Shown here: positions 5,741-11,368 of the stretch, in pieces
Position numbering within the stretch: position 1 is the first letter of the stretch
How the letters are laid out: each line of letters opens with the position of its first letter
DNA from: Limiplasma sp031556335
GTDB lineage: Bacteria > Bacillota > Clostridia > Christensenellales > Aristaeellaceae
Assembly: GCA_031556335.1 (NCBI GenBank)
Contig: JAVBTE010000147.1
Location: forward strand, 1 to 11,368
DNA length: 11,368 nt
Reading direction: 5' to 3'
The notes under the pieces: generated by a model
Told to the model about the DNA's origin: nothing
The model's input: only the letters and a program-made list of their open reading frames with translations
Database searches by the model: none
Translations under genes and position numbers: made by a program

Positions 5741-6688
5741 TCATTGCTTTGGTTCCGCAACCTCCACTTTCGCCGGATGTTGTTTCCCCTGTACATCGAT
5801 CGTCGTTTCGCCCTTTAGTAACAGCTCGCTGACGGGAATGATGCTGTACCCCAAGCCCTGGTAATGCTTGATCACCGTGGGCAGGGCGTTGACGATGTCG
5901 TTGCTGTCATTGTGGAACAGCACGATGTCGCCGTTGCCCACGCGGTAGGTGCACTGCTTGATGATGTCCGCCGTGCCCCGGTCTTTCCAGTCCAAGCTAT
6001 CAATGCTCCACTGCACGCACTCGTAGCCTTCGGCCCGTGAAGTGGTTACGACGCGGTCGTTATAGTCCCCATAGGGCGGCCGGAACAAAGTGGGTCGCGT
6101 CCCGGTTAGTGTTTCCACTTTATCGCTCATGATACGCAGTTCGTCCCTGATGGCCGCTTCGCCAAGCTGGCTCATGTGCGGATGAGAATTGGAATGATTG
6201 CCAATTTCATGTCCCCGGGCCGCCATTTCTTTCACAAGCTCCGGGAATTTGTCCACCCAGCCGCCCACCAGAAAAAACGTGGTCTTTACCTGGTGCGCGT
6301 CCAAAATGTCCAGAATGTCCATGGTTTTATCGCCGCCCCAGGATGCGTCAAAGCTAATGGCGAGAACCTTCTCGGGCCTCTCCACGCAATACACGGGCAG
6401 CTCCCGCTTTTTGGCCAGCACAGAGGTGGCCGGTTCGTTCAGGCCCACCGTGTAAGCGCCGCAAAGGGTTACCAGACACAGCACCAGGGAAAACTGCGCC
6501 GCCGATTTTTGCCTGTTCTGCGCCGCAAAGCTCCGCTTCATGGAGGCCTGGAACGCGGCGAGCCTTTCCCGCACGCTTTTTTGGGGGGCGGCCCTCTTCC
6601 TTGCGCCCCTTTCCTTTGTTGGGGTTTCCACTGGCGGCGGCTGGCTGAGGGACCCCTGCGTTCGCAGTTTGAGGGGCTTGTTGCTCAT
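5741..6688 (-). CDS. Membrane-anchored polysaccharide deacetylase (PdaB/YlxY-like)
   Basis: A 315-residue NodB-type carbohydrate esterase, probably acting on peptidoglycan outside the cytoplasmic membrane or around the forespore. A basic, proline-rich cytoplasmic N-terminus (residues 1-62) precedes one membrane helix (about 64-82). The catalytic domain (107-290) shows motif 1 as SFDASWG with D114, motif 2 as H165-SNS-H169, motif 3 as RPPYG (203-207), motif 4 as D230-SLDW and motif 5 as IVLFH259. Motif 1 has alanine where classical deacetylases have a second, metal-binding aspartate (TFDDG). FD-x-SWG is characteristic of the sporulation PdaB/YlxY branch, so activity there may be altered. The start is uncertain: ATG 6688 has GGTGA at 8 bp, and ATG 6703 is 5 codons longer with AAGG directly abutting it. 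Eleven bases separate its stop from the ssb ATG. Confidence 0.87.
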   Translation of the reverse strand: MSNKPLKLRTQGSLSQPPPVETPTKERGARKRAAPQKSVRERLAAFQASMKRSFAAQNRQKSAAQFSLVLCLVTLCGAYTVGLNEPATSVLAKKRELPVYCVERPEKVLAISFDASWGGDKTMDILDILDAHQVKTTFFLVGGWVDKFPELVKEMAARGHEIGNHSNSHPHMSQLGEAAIRDELRIMSDKVETLTGTRPTLFRPPYGDYNDRVVTTSRAEGYECVQWSIDSLDWKDRGTADIIKQCTYRVGNGDIVLFHNDSNDIVNALPTVIKHYQGLGYSIIPVSELLLKGETTIDVQGKQHPAKVEVAEPKQ

Positions 6689-6737
6689 GGTTGTTGTCAC
6701 CATCCTTACCGGGCTTGCCCGACCTTCTTTACGCTGT

Positions 6738-6765
6738 TTATATGCCAAAGCGCGCCTGTGTATGC
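6738..6765 (-). promoter_or_regulatory. Candidate forespore (sigma-G-like) promoter of the deacetylase gene
   Basis: On the minus strand GCATA (6761-6765) and CATATAA (6738-6744) are 16 bp apart. GCATA fits the sigma-F/G -35 pattern; CATATAA matches the sigma-G -10 at most but not all positions. No good sigma-A pair was found in the same stretch. A forespore sigma would suit a PdaB/YlxY-like gene, but the match is short and could be chance. Confidence 0.3.
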
Positions 6766-6809
6766 GAAAAGCCTGTCCAACAGCCAAAAGCTTTCAAGAT
6801 GCGACAGCA

Positions 6810-6841
6810 AAACAATACCCCCGGTTCATGGCCGGGGGTAT
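6810..6841 (-). terminator. Terminator of the collagen-like gene
   Basis: A 10-bp perfect stem, ATACCCCCGG (6815-6824) and CCGGGGGTAT (6832-6841), has a 7-nt loop. On the minus strand it is followed by TGTTTTG. It lies 27 bp after the collagen-like gene's stop and isolates that gene from the deacetylase operon. Confidence 0.75.
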
Positions 6842-6867
6842 GCGCGAGGAAAAAGCGGCGACGCGCG

Positions 6868-7941
6868 CTAGTTCAGTTTAACCAGGGTGAGGGTGCGCGG
6901 CGTCTGGTCCGCGAAGGACATGTCCTGCGCCACACTCGACGCGATCGCCACATCGACGACGTCATCCACAGCCAAATCCACAATCGTGTTTCCCGTATAC
7001 GTGACCGTGTAACCGGTAGCCGTCACGGAGGACACATTCAAAGTGGTGGGAATATTGGTTCCGTCGATGCGCACGGCCATGGTCAAGGTGGCGGCAGCGT
7101 CGAAACCGGCAGAAATGTTATAATTCAGCATATAGCTTCCAGCTTCCACCACGGTGATGCTGTTGGCGGTGGTATAGGTGACGTTTTGGGCGCTGAGCGT
7201 TGATGGCAACCCCACAACGGCGGGAACGTCCGCTGTAAGGGCTGTGGTCGCGGCGGCGCTGTTATACCGGCCGCCAAACGCGTGAAGTCCGCTTGCCCTG
7301 GGGATCACAAAGTCAAACATCGCGTTGGTCGCCGTTCCGCTGTTGGTAACGGACGCTTCGTTCTCTTCGCCGATCTCAACGGTGCCCACCTCGATAACAG
7401 CCGCCGTGCCCGCCGCACCCGCAGGGCCCACAGGACCCGCAGGACCCACAGGGCCAATTGAGCCCTGAACGCCCTGCATCCCTTGCACGCCCGTAGGGCC
7501 GGTGGGACCGGTGGGACCGGTGGGGCCGGTGGGGCCGGTAACGCCCGTAATGCCCGTGGCGCCCGTGGGGCCTTGAAGACCTTGTAAACCTTGCAAACCC
7601 GTGGGCCCTATGGGGCCTTGAGCCCCTTGAAGCCCCTGCAAACCTGTGGGCCCTATGGGGCCTTGCACCCCTTGTAATCCCATGGGGCCGGTAGGGCCCA
7701 TAAACCCTTGAAGCCCTTGCAAACCGGTGGGGCCCATAGGCCCTTGAATTCCTTGAAACCCTTGCGGGCCCTGCATGCCCATGGATCCCCGGGGGCCCGT
7801 GTCCCCCTTGGGGCCCTGGATTACGGAATAAGAGGGGCAACGATTGCCGCACGGGGAACCGCAATATCCGGAACATTGTGAATAAGACTGCTGGGAACCG
7901 CGTCCTTGGCCGCACAGCGATGGAGAGGTATGAGTATTCAT
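6868..7941 (-). CDS. Collagen-like BclA-type surface or exosporium protein
   Basis: A 357-residue protein in three parts. Residues 1-42 are rich in Cys, Ser and Gln, with C10 and then C23, C27, C31 and C35 at exact four-residue steps. Residues 43-180 are 46 uninterrupted Gly-X-Y triplets, many GPT, GPI, GLQ and GPM, enough for a collagen triple helix. Residues 181-357 are a beta-rich domain (VEAGSYMLNYNIS, LTMAVRIDG, TLTLVKLN) like the C1q/TNF-type trimer head of BclA. BclA-type proteins form the hair-like nap on spores of Bacillus and Clostridioides. There is no signal peptide, which fits assembly from inside the mother cell. The ATG at 7941 has AAAGGGTGA upstream; a 38-codon in-frame extension lacks support. 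It stands alone, with its own terminator. A phage tail-fibre origin is the main alternative. Confidence 0.85.
   Translation of the reverse strand: MNTHTSPSLCGQGRGSQQSYSQCSGYCGSPCGNRCPSYSVIQGPKGDTGPRGSMGMQGPQGFQGIQGPMGPTGLQGLQGFMGPTGPMGLQGVQGPIGPTGLQGLQGAQGPIGPTGLQGLQGLQGPTGATGITGVTGPTGPTGPTGPTGPTGVQGMQGVQGSIGPVGPAGPVGPAGAAGTAAVIEVGTVEIGEENEASVTNSGTATNAMFDFVIPRASGLHAFGGRYNSAAATTALTADVPAVVGLPSTLSAQNVTYTTANSITVVEAGSYMLNYNISAGFDAAATLTMAVRIDGTNIPTTLNVSSVTATGYTVTYTGNTIVDLAVDDVVDVAIASSVAQDMSFADQTPRTLTLVKLN
7402..7815 (-). repeat. Gly-X-Y coding repeat tract, with 9-bp and 45-bp sub-repeats
   Basis: This stretch encodes the collagen triplets. On the plus strand 7501-7536 holds four tandem 9-bp units (GGTGGGACC twice, GGTGGGGCC twice), each encoding Gly-Pro-Thr on the minus strand. 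Larger units of about 45 bp recur, for example beginning at 7593 and 7638, encoding GPIGPTGLQGLQG plus two residues. All unit lengths are multiples of 9, so gain or loss of units stays in frame. Confidence 0.85.
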
Positions 7942-8113
7942 ATATTCACCCTTTCGGCATAGGGGTAACAAAGTGCAGATGGATGTTGATTCCACCTTGC
8001 AATACAGCCTATTCCGCCAGGTGTGATGCGTTACAATTTTGAGGCCATATACCATTTTCTCTGTTTTTTCGACGATTTTTGTTCATGGAAATGTTAAAAT
8101 CCACGAAAGAATT

Positions 8114-8141
8114 AGCGGCCCCGCCTTCCGGCGGGGCCGCT
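8114..8141 (-). terminator. Strong GC hairpin downstream of the thioesterase operon
   Basis: AGCGGCCCCGCC (8114-8125) pairs perfectly with GGCGGGGCCGCT (8130-8141) around TTCC. On the minus strand the next bases are AATTCTTTC, a poor T-tract, so this may be an inefficient terminator or mainly a 3'-end protecting stem. Confidence 0.55.
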
Positions 8142-8171
8142 CGTGTGTTACGGCAGGTTTTGCTTTCCCTA

Positions 8172-8255
8172 ATCACCGCGTGAAACGCGGTGATCAAGGG
8201 GTCCAGGGGCAAGGCCCCTGGCGGGATCCCAGGGCAGCGCCCTTGCCGTCCCCCC
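8172..8255 (-). repeat. Hairpin repeat element, copy 2 (after the thioesterase gene)
   Basis: Plus-strand order: ATCACCGCGT-GAA-ACGCGGTGAT (8172-8194), AAGGGGTC, an 8-bp stem CCAGGGGC/GCCCCTGG with AAG loop (8203-8221), AGGGC-AGC-GCCCT (8231-8243), then CCGTCCCC (to 8255). It shares its first hairpin core (CCGCGT/ACGCGG), the GGGTCCAGGGGCAAG stretch and the GTCCCC end with copy 1. It lies about 20 bp past the stop of the minus-strand thioesterase gene. Confidence 0.65.
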
Positions 8256-8274
8256 TCTTCCCCTCTCTCCCCGG

Positions 8275-9003
8275 TCACCGATCCCTCAGCGTGGCTCCGA
8301 TCTCAAAATGCCGCGTCTCGCCATGGGTTCCGCTCATGCGCAGGTCGTTTTCCCGGCGCTCCAGCGCAAGCTGGATCTCTGTTTCCGGAAGAATCTCATG
8401 GTTGTAGTGGATCAGCATGCGGGCGATTTCCTTTTGCCGCATCGCCTGAACGCCCAGGGCGTCGCAGAGCCAGTCGGCATAACGGGTGTTGTTCACATGC
8501 TGGTTCACGTCAATGTCCGTATAGGCGGGGGTGCGGGCGGTCACCACCGTGTCCCCTTCCACCAGGGCGATATTGCCGGGAAAGGGCAGGGGGGCCGTCA
8601 TGTCGGAATTGTCTGGCAGATAGGGCAGGGCCGTTTCCGGCGGGGCCATCTTCCGCTCGGCGCAGTCCATCAGCAGCCAAAGGGTGCCCGCCTTGCCAAC
8701 CAGCCGGTTCTGTTCGTCATACAGCAGATAGTACCGGGGAAAAAACCAGCGCCTGTTGGGCATGGGAAAGGTTTCCATGCGCACGGTCTCCCCCACCACC
8801 GGGTAGCGGTCCATGACCAGCTCCGTGCGGGAGAGCACCCAGATGATGTTGTTTTGCAGCATCACATCCCGGCCGCAGCCCAGCAGATGGGAATGGACGC
8901 CGGCCCCCTCCTGCAAGAAGGACAGGATATCGCTGGCCCGCCACCGTCCCGTAAGGTCGCAGTTGGAGGTGCGGATCAGCATGGATTCTTCATATATTTT
9001 CAT
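8275..9003 (-). CDS. Acyl-ACP thioesterase (FatA/FatB-type)
   Basis: A 242-residue double-hotdog thioesterase that would release fatty acids from acyl carrier protein in the cytoplasm. The N-terminal hotdog (about 5-135) includes the helix SDILSFLQEGAG (24-35), the LSRTELVMDRYPVVGETVR stretch (57-75) and a WFFPRYYLL strand (86-94). The C-terminal hotdog carries YTDIDVNQHVNNTRY (161-175), with D165, N167 and H169 matching the plant FatA/FatB catalytic D-x-N-x-H, and E203 in IHYNHEILPETE is placed like the additional catalytic glutamate. The length is typical of bacterial members. The ATG overlaps the end of the preceding membrane-protein gene by 14 bp, and AGGAGG lies about 9 bp upstream, so the two are translationally coupled. 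Hairpin repeat copy 2 follows its stop. Chain-length preference cannot be read from the sequence. Confidence 0.9.
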   Translation of the reverse strand: MKIYEESMLIRTSNCDLTGRWRASDILSFLQEGAGVHSHLLGCGRDVMLQNNIIWVLSRTELVMDRYPVVGETVRMETFPMPNRRWFFPRYYLLYDEQNRLVGKAGTLWLLMDCAERKMAPPETALPYLPDNSDMTAPLPFPGNIALVEGDTVVTARTPAYTDIDVNQHVNNTRYADWLCDALGVQAMRQKEIARMLIHYNHEILPETEIQLALERRENDLRMSGTHGETRHFEIGATLRDR

Positions 9004-9973
9004 GGGTTGGTTCCTCCTGGTTTTGCCCTTTTGTCAATTTGCGATACACCGGGAAAGCGAACAGCAGCCCCATCAGGAAATAGACCACCATCACCGCCAC
9101 CCGCTGAAGAAGGGATACGGCCACGCCGTTTTGGAACAGGGCCCCCATGGCCAGGGTGGCCACGCCCATGACGCTCTCCTTGATGCCGATGTTCCCCGGC
9201 ACAATGGCCACCACGGTGGCCAGCCAGCTGACGCTGTTGTAAAACAGGGCCTGGTAGAGGGTAACGGGCAGGCCGATGGCCCGAAAGCAAAGGCTGTACA
9301 GCAGCAATTGCAAAAGGTTGCTGGTTACCATGCAGGCAAGCAACTGCCACAAAAGCCGCTTGTTGCGAAGCAGCGCGGTGAAGCCCTCCGCCACCTCCCG
9401 AAGCAGCTTGTATTTTTGCAAAATCTTCGGCTGTTTGTCATGAAACAGCAACGCGAACACCACAAACCCGCCCAGCGCCACCGCGCCCAGGCCCCAAACG
9501 ATCCACAAAACCGGGGGCCACTGGCCGTCCAAAAGACCTGTGCAAAGCAGCGCCACTAGAATTTGCAGCAGGGAAAAACCCACGCCAAACACCGCGTTTC
9601 CCGCCGCCATGCTGACCGACTTGGTATAGGCAAGGCGCTTGACCCGCTTGTAGTAGGCGGCGGAAAAAACCAAATCCGCCCGCAGGGGCAGCACATAGGC
9701 GATGGCATTTGAAACGCTGACCACCCCCATCCAATCGGTGAGGGACAGGCGCAGGCCAAAGGTTTTCAGCATCACCAGATGGTACAGGCAGTTCACCACG
9801 CAGCCCGCCAGGGCCAGCAAAAGCAGCAGCCCCACCGTGCCCAGGGAAAGGGTCAGTAGCTTTTGCATGTCCTGCCGGTTTTGCCATACATACAGGGCCA
9901 ACGCCGCCGCCATGACCACAAACAAAACCAGCGAGGCGATGGTTTTCCAGTCCGTCTTTTTGGGTTTGGTCAA
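8990..9973 (-). CDS. Multi-pass membrane protein, LPG-synthase TM/flippase-like family
   Basis: A 327-residue integral membrane protein of the family annotated as lysylphosphatidylglycerol synthase transmembrane region (MprF N-terminal flippase part, UPF0104/YbhN, AglD). About seven or eight hydrophobic helices are visible, for example at 11-30, 44-65, 83-96, 126-146, 155-177, 208-229, 246-280 and 288-309. Family landmarks are LPLRADLVFSAAYYKR (95-110) and the VAIVPGNIGIKES loop (255-267). There is no catalytic LPG-synthase domain, so lipid or glycolipid translocation or a glycosyl-transfer accessory role is more likely than lysyl transfer. I start it at a TTG (9973) because AGAAGGA lies 7 bp upstream. 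A longer TTG start at 10039 would sit in the loop of a hairpin and give a basic tail with no ribosome site. It overlaps the thioesterase gene by 14 bp. Confidence 0.85.
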   Translation of the reverse strand: MTKPKKTDWKTIASLVLFVVMAAALALYVWQNRQDMQKLLTLSLGTVGLLLLLALAGCVVNCLYHLVMLKTFGLRLSLTDWMGVVSVSNAIAYVLPLRADLVFSAAYYKRVKRLAYTKSVSMAAGNAVFGVGFSLLQILVALLCTGLLDGQWPPVLWIVWGLGAVALGGFVVFALLFHDKQPKILQKYKLLREVAEGFTALLRNKRLLWQLLACMVTSNLLQLLLYSLCFRAIGLPVTLYQALFYNSVSWLATVVAIVPGNIGIKESVMGVATLAMGALFQNGVAVSLLQRVAVMVVYFLMGLLFAFPVYRKLTKGQNQEEPTHENI

Positions 9974-10009
9974 AAGATGCGTCCTTCTTTCCGGTTTGGT
10001 TTTCTTGCG

Positions 10010-10062
10010 AAGGGGGTCTGGGGGAACCTTCTTTTGCAAAAGAAGGCTCCCCCAGCGTCCCC
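10010..10062 (-). repeat. Hairpin repeat element, copy 3, between amidotransferase and membrane-protein genes
   Basis: AAGGGGGTC is followed by a long hairpin: CTGGGGGA (10018-10025) and CCTTCTTTTG (10027-10036) pair with CAAAAGAAGG (10037-10046) and TCCCCCAG (10048-10055). This makes about 18 pairs with one mismatch and almost no loop. GCGTCCCC follows. The flanks match copies 1 and 2; the hairpin itself differs. It lies 10 bp after the amidotransferase stop and 37 bp before the next start, with no T-tract, so partial termination or mRNA protection is more likely than full termination. Confidence 0.65.
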
Positions 10063-10072
10063 TGCGCCTCGC

Positions 10073-11176
10073 CTACCCCTTTTTCGGCTTCATCCGCAGC
10101 TTGCGGGCCAAAATCAGCATGGGGTCGATGCGGTACTCGCTGTGGTCGTGGGCGGGGGCGGCCATGATCCGGTCAAACTCCTCGTCCGAAATTTGCAGCT
10201 TTTCCTTGATCTTCGCAATATACTCCGCCATCATGCCCTCGTCGCACATGGGCTCCGCCAGCTCCAACAGGGCTTCCTCCCGGGTCATCTGGCCGCTGAC
10301 GATCATGCTGGACAAATGGGAGGTACGCTTGTCCACCCCAAACTTTTCTGGAAACCATTTCAGCTGGGCAAAGGCGGTGAACACGTTCTCCAGGTGCTTG
10401 CGGCCGTAGTATTCAAACCCGCAAAAGTCTTTCAGCTCCTGAAAGGCCCTCCGGCGGTTGTAGTCGATGTTGTTCAGGGGCCTGGGGCTTTGAATGCCCA
10501 GGGCGTATTGGTCCCACATCCGCCGGTAGGCCGTCAGAAATTTCAGCTTGCCAAGGTCGGGCGCGCCAAAGCGACGGCCAATGTCCTTCATGTTGGTCAC
10601 GTCCATGGCGGTGTGGGTGTTGCCCCGCTGCAAAATGCACTCCAGGGCCCAGTTGCCGCCGCTTAAAAAATATTTGATCTTCTTGCGCCGCATCAGGGCG
10701 TAGATTTCGGCAAACAGCACATTGTCCTGGGGGGCGGCGATGTTGGCCACCCCGGCCCGGAGATAGGCCCTGGAAAGGGCGTAAAACTGCTCCGCGTCGG
10801 GCGTTACCACGATGTATTCGACGCCCGTTTTCTCCACCAGCCGCCGGAGGTTTTCTTTGCTGATGTCCGTGTCAAAGCCGTCGTCAATGTGCACGCCCAA
10901 AATGCGCAGGCCCAGCTTGTGCCCCAGGTATAATAGATAGCTGCTGTCCAGGCCCCCGGAAAGGCCCATGATGCAGTCGTATGCCTTGCCCTTGCCTTCC
11001 TCTTTCAGGGTGCGGGTCAGGGCCTCCAGCCTGCGCTGGCCTTCCTGGTTTGGAAAATACAGGGTATCCTTCTCCGCCAGGGCGGCGGTGCAGTAGTTGC
11101 ATTGCCCCTTCTCGTCAAACCGGATGAAGAGATCGGAAGCATCGTCCATGATGCAGCGGGTGCAGCGGGTGGTCAC
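10073..11176 (-). CDS. N-acetyl sugar amidotransferase (WbpG/PseA-like, PP-loop)
   Basis: A 367-residue PP-loop ATPase of the N-acetyl sugar amidotransferase family (WbpG, PseA and relatives), which form acetamidino groups on surface sugars such as nonulosonic acids or diamino-uronic acids. The N-terminus has the zinc knuckle C5-TR-C8 ... C26-NY-C29 around the IMDDASDLFIRFDEKG stretch typical of the family. The PP-loop SGGLDSS is at 73-79, HIDDGFDTD near 96-104, LSGGNWALE further on, and FGVDKRTSHLSSMIVSGQMTREEAL in the C-terminal part. The start is a GTG (11176), so that the conserved TTRCTRCIMD begins the protein; AAAGGAGG lies 9 bp upstream. Known relatives work with HisH- and HisF-like partners that supply ammonia; none is present here. 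It heads an operon with a flippase-like protein and a thioesterase. Confidence 0.9.
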   Translation of the reverse strand: MTTRCTRCIMDDASDLFIRFDEKGQCNYCTAALAEKDTLYFPNQEGQRRLEALTRTLKEEGKGKAYDCIMGLSGGLDSSYLLYLGHKLGLRILGVHIDDGFDTDISKENLRRLVEKTGVEYIVVTPDAEQFYALSRAYLRAGVANIAAPQDNVLFAEIYALMRRKKIKYFLSGGNWALECILQRGNTHTAMDVTNMKDIGRRFGAPDLGKLKFLTAYRRMWDQYALGIQSPRPLNNIDYNRRRAFQELKDFCGFEYYGRKHLENVFTAFAQLKWFPEKFGVDKRTSHLSSMIVSGQMTREEALLELAEPMCDEGMMAEYIAKIKEKLQISDEEFDRIMAAPAHDHSEYRIDPMLILARKLRMKPKKG

Positions 11177-11222
11177 AGGGGACCGCCTCCTTTCGCGGGC
11201 TGGGTGCGTTCGTCCGTTTCCT

Positions 11223-11251
11223 ATCATACGCAAAACTGTCCGGTTTGGCAA
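11223..11251 (-). promoter_or_regulatory. Sigma-A promoter of the amidotransferase operon
   Basis: On the minus strand TTGCCA (-35, 11246-11251) and TATGAT (-10, 11223-11228) are 17 bp apart, each matching consensus at 5 of 6. The GTG start is 46 bp downstream. It is divergent from the next promoter, with 14 bp between the -35 boxes. Confidence 0.7.
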
Positions 11252-11265
11252 GGTTCCCCCTCGCG

Positions 11266-11294
11266 TTGACAGCCGCTGTGAAAAACAGTAAAAT
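11266..11294 (+). promoter_or_regulatory. Strong sigma-A promoter of the gene entering at the right edge
   Basis: Perfect TTGACA (11266-11271), 17 bp spacer, TAAAAT (11289-11294). ACAG and CTGT tetramers alternate through and after it (11269, 11276, 11285, 11303), which could be operator half-sites. Confidence 0.7.
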
Positions 11295-11356
11295 ATAAGT
11301 AGCTGTATTGGTTTCCCTATGGTTTGGCACAAAAGCGAAGGAGGGGCGTGCAAAAA

Positions 11357-11368
11357 ATGAACAAAAAG
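11357..11368 (+). CDS. Start of a gene running off the right edge (product unknown)
   Basis: Only Met-Asn-Lys-Lys is visible, so the product cannot be named; a basic start would fit a signal peptide or a DNA-binding protein equally. AAGGAGGGG at 11338-11346 and the TTGACA/TAAAAT promoter upstream support it as a real start. An in-frame GTG at 11348 is an alternative three codons earlier, but it lies very close to the ribosome site. Confidence 0.5.

Larger units (their letters stand above)
7942..8274. other. Gene-free stretch: collagen-gene leader plus a row of hairpins
   Basis: No supported gene lies here. The right side holds three hairpins of repeat copy 2 (8172-8243). Position 8114-8141 is a perfect 12-bp stem with a TTCC loop. 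The left side, about 7960-8110, is AT-richer than its surroundings and must carry the collagen gene's promoter, but no convincing sigma-A, -E, -G or -K pair was found in it. Confidence 0.5.

Noticed and set aside
4564..5832. 422-codon plus-strand open frame across the DUF5131, ssb and deacetylase genes
   Set aside because: It is an out-of-frame and antisense shadow of three recognised genes and runs through a terminator.
7402..7815. CRISPR-like array
   Set aside because: The repeats have a triplet period and encode Gly-X-Y on the minus strand; there are no unique spacers of constant length.
8009..8278. 89-codon minus-strand open frame between the thioesterase and collagen genes
   Set aside because: It is made almost entirely of hairpin repeat copy 2 and the 8114-8141 stem, with no ribosome site.
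8308..9171. 287-codon plus-strand open frame opposite the thioesterase gene
   Set aside because: The minus strand has clear catalytic motifs and a coupled start; this frame shows only shadow composition.
9974..10039. Upstream TTG start (10039) extending the flippase-like protein by 22 residues
   Set aside because: It lies inside the stem of a long hairpin and lacks a Shine-Dalgarno site, whereas the TTG at 9973 has AGAAGGA at 7 bp.

Overview
The window is GC-rich chromosomal DNA. It most likely comes from a spore-forming, anaerobic member of the Clostridia (Oscillospirales or Christensenellales type). The indications are consensus AGGAGG ribosome sites, a two-OB-fold Ssb of clostridial type, a PdaB/YlxY-like sporulation deacetylase, a BclA-like collagen protein, and a thioredoxin-reductase-type flavoprotein that has lost its NADPH motif. 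No rRNA, tRNA, CRISPR array, transposase or integrase was seen. The taxon is inferred from protein character, not from a marker gene.

Layout, left to right. (1) The start of a MATE exporter gene (minus, runs off the left edge) is divergent from a nitroreductase gene (plus); their promoters sit back to back at about 382-450, and the nitroreductase ends at a strong hairpin terminator. (2) A minus-strand set reads right to left: a CATC flavoprotein (4086-3232), a 361-residue secreted protein of unknown function and a secreted DUF3298 protein, ending in a repeated hairpin element. (3) Divergent from that set is a DUF5131 (Gp37/Gp68) gene (plus), which converges on the next block. (4) A minus-strand pair follows: a membrane-anchored polysaccharide deacetylase and a two-OB Ssb, spaced for translational coupling. 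(5) Next is a single collagen-like gene (minus) with its own terminator. (6) A minus-strand operon of N-acetyl sugar amidotransferase, multi-pass LPG-synthase/flippase-like membrane protein and acyl-ACP thioesterase comes last. Its promoter is divergent from that of a further plus-strand gene, of which only the first four codons are present.

Functional picture. Much of the window concerns the cell or spore surface: a carbohydrate deacetylase, a collagen-like surface filament protein, two exported proteins, a surface-sugar amidotransferase, and a membrane protein plus thioesterase suited to a glycolipid or lipid pathway. Redox metabolism is represented by the nitroreductase and the CATC flavoprotein. 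Three related hairpin elements with conserved flanks (AAGGGGTC ... CGTCCCC) lie directly after the stop codons of three unrelated minus-strand genes. They are the clearest non-coding pattern in the window.
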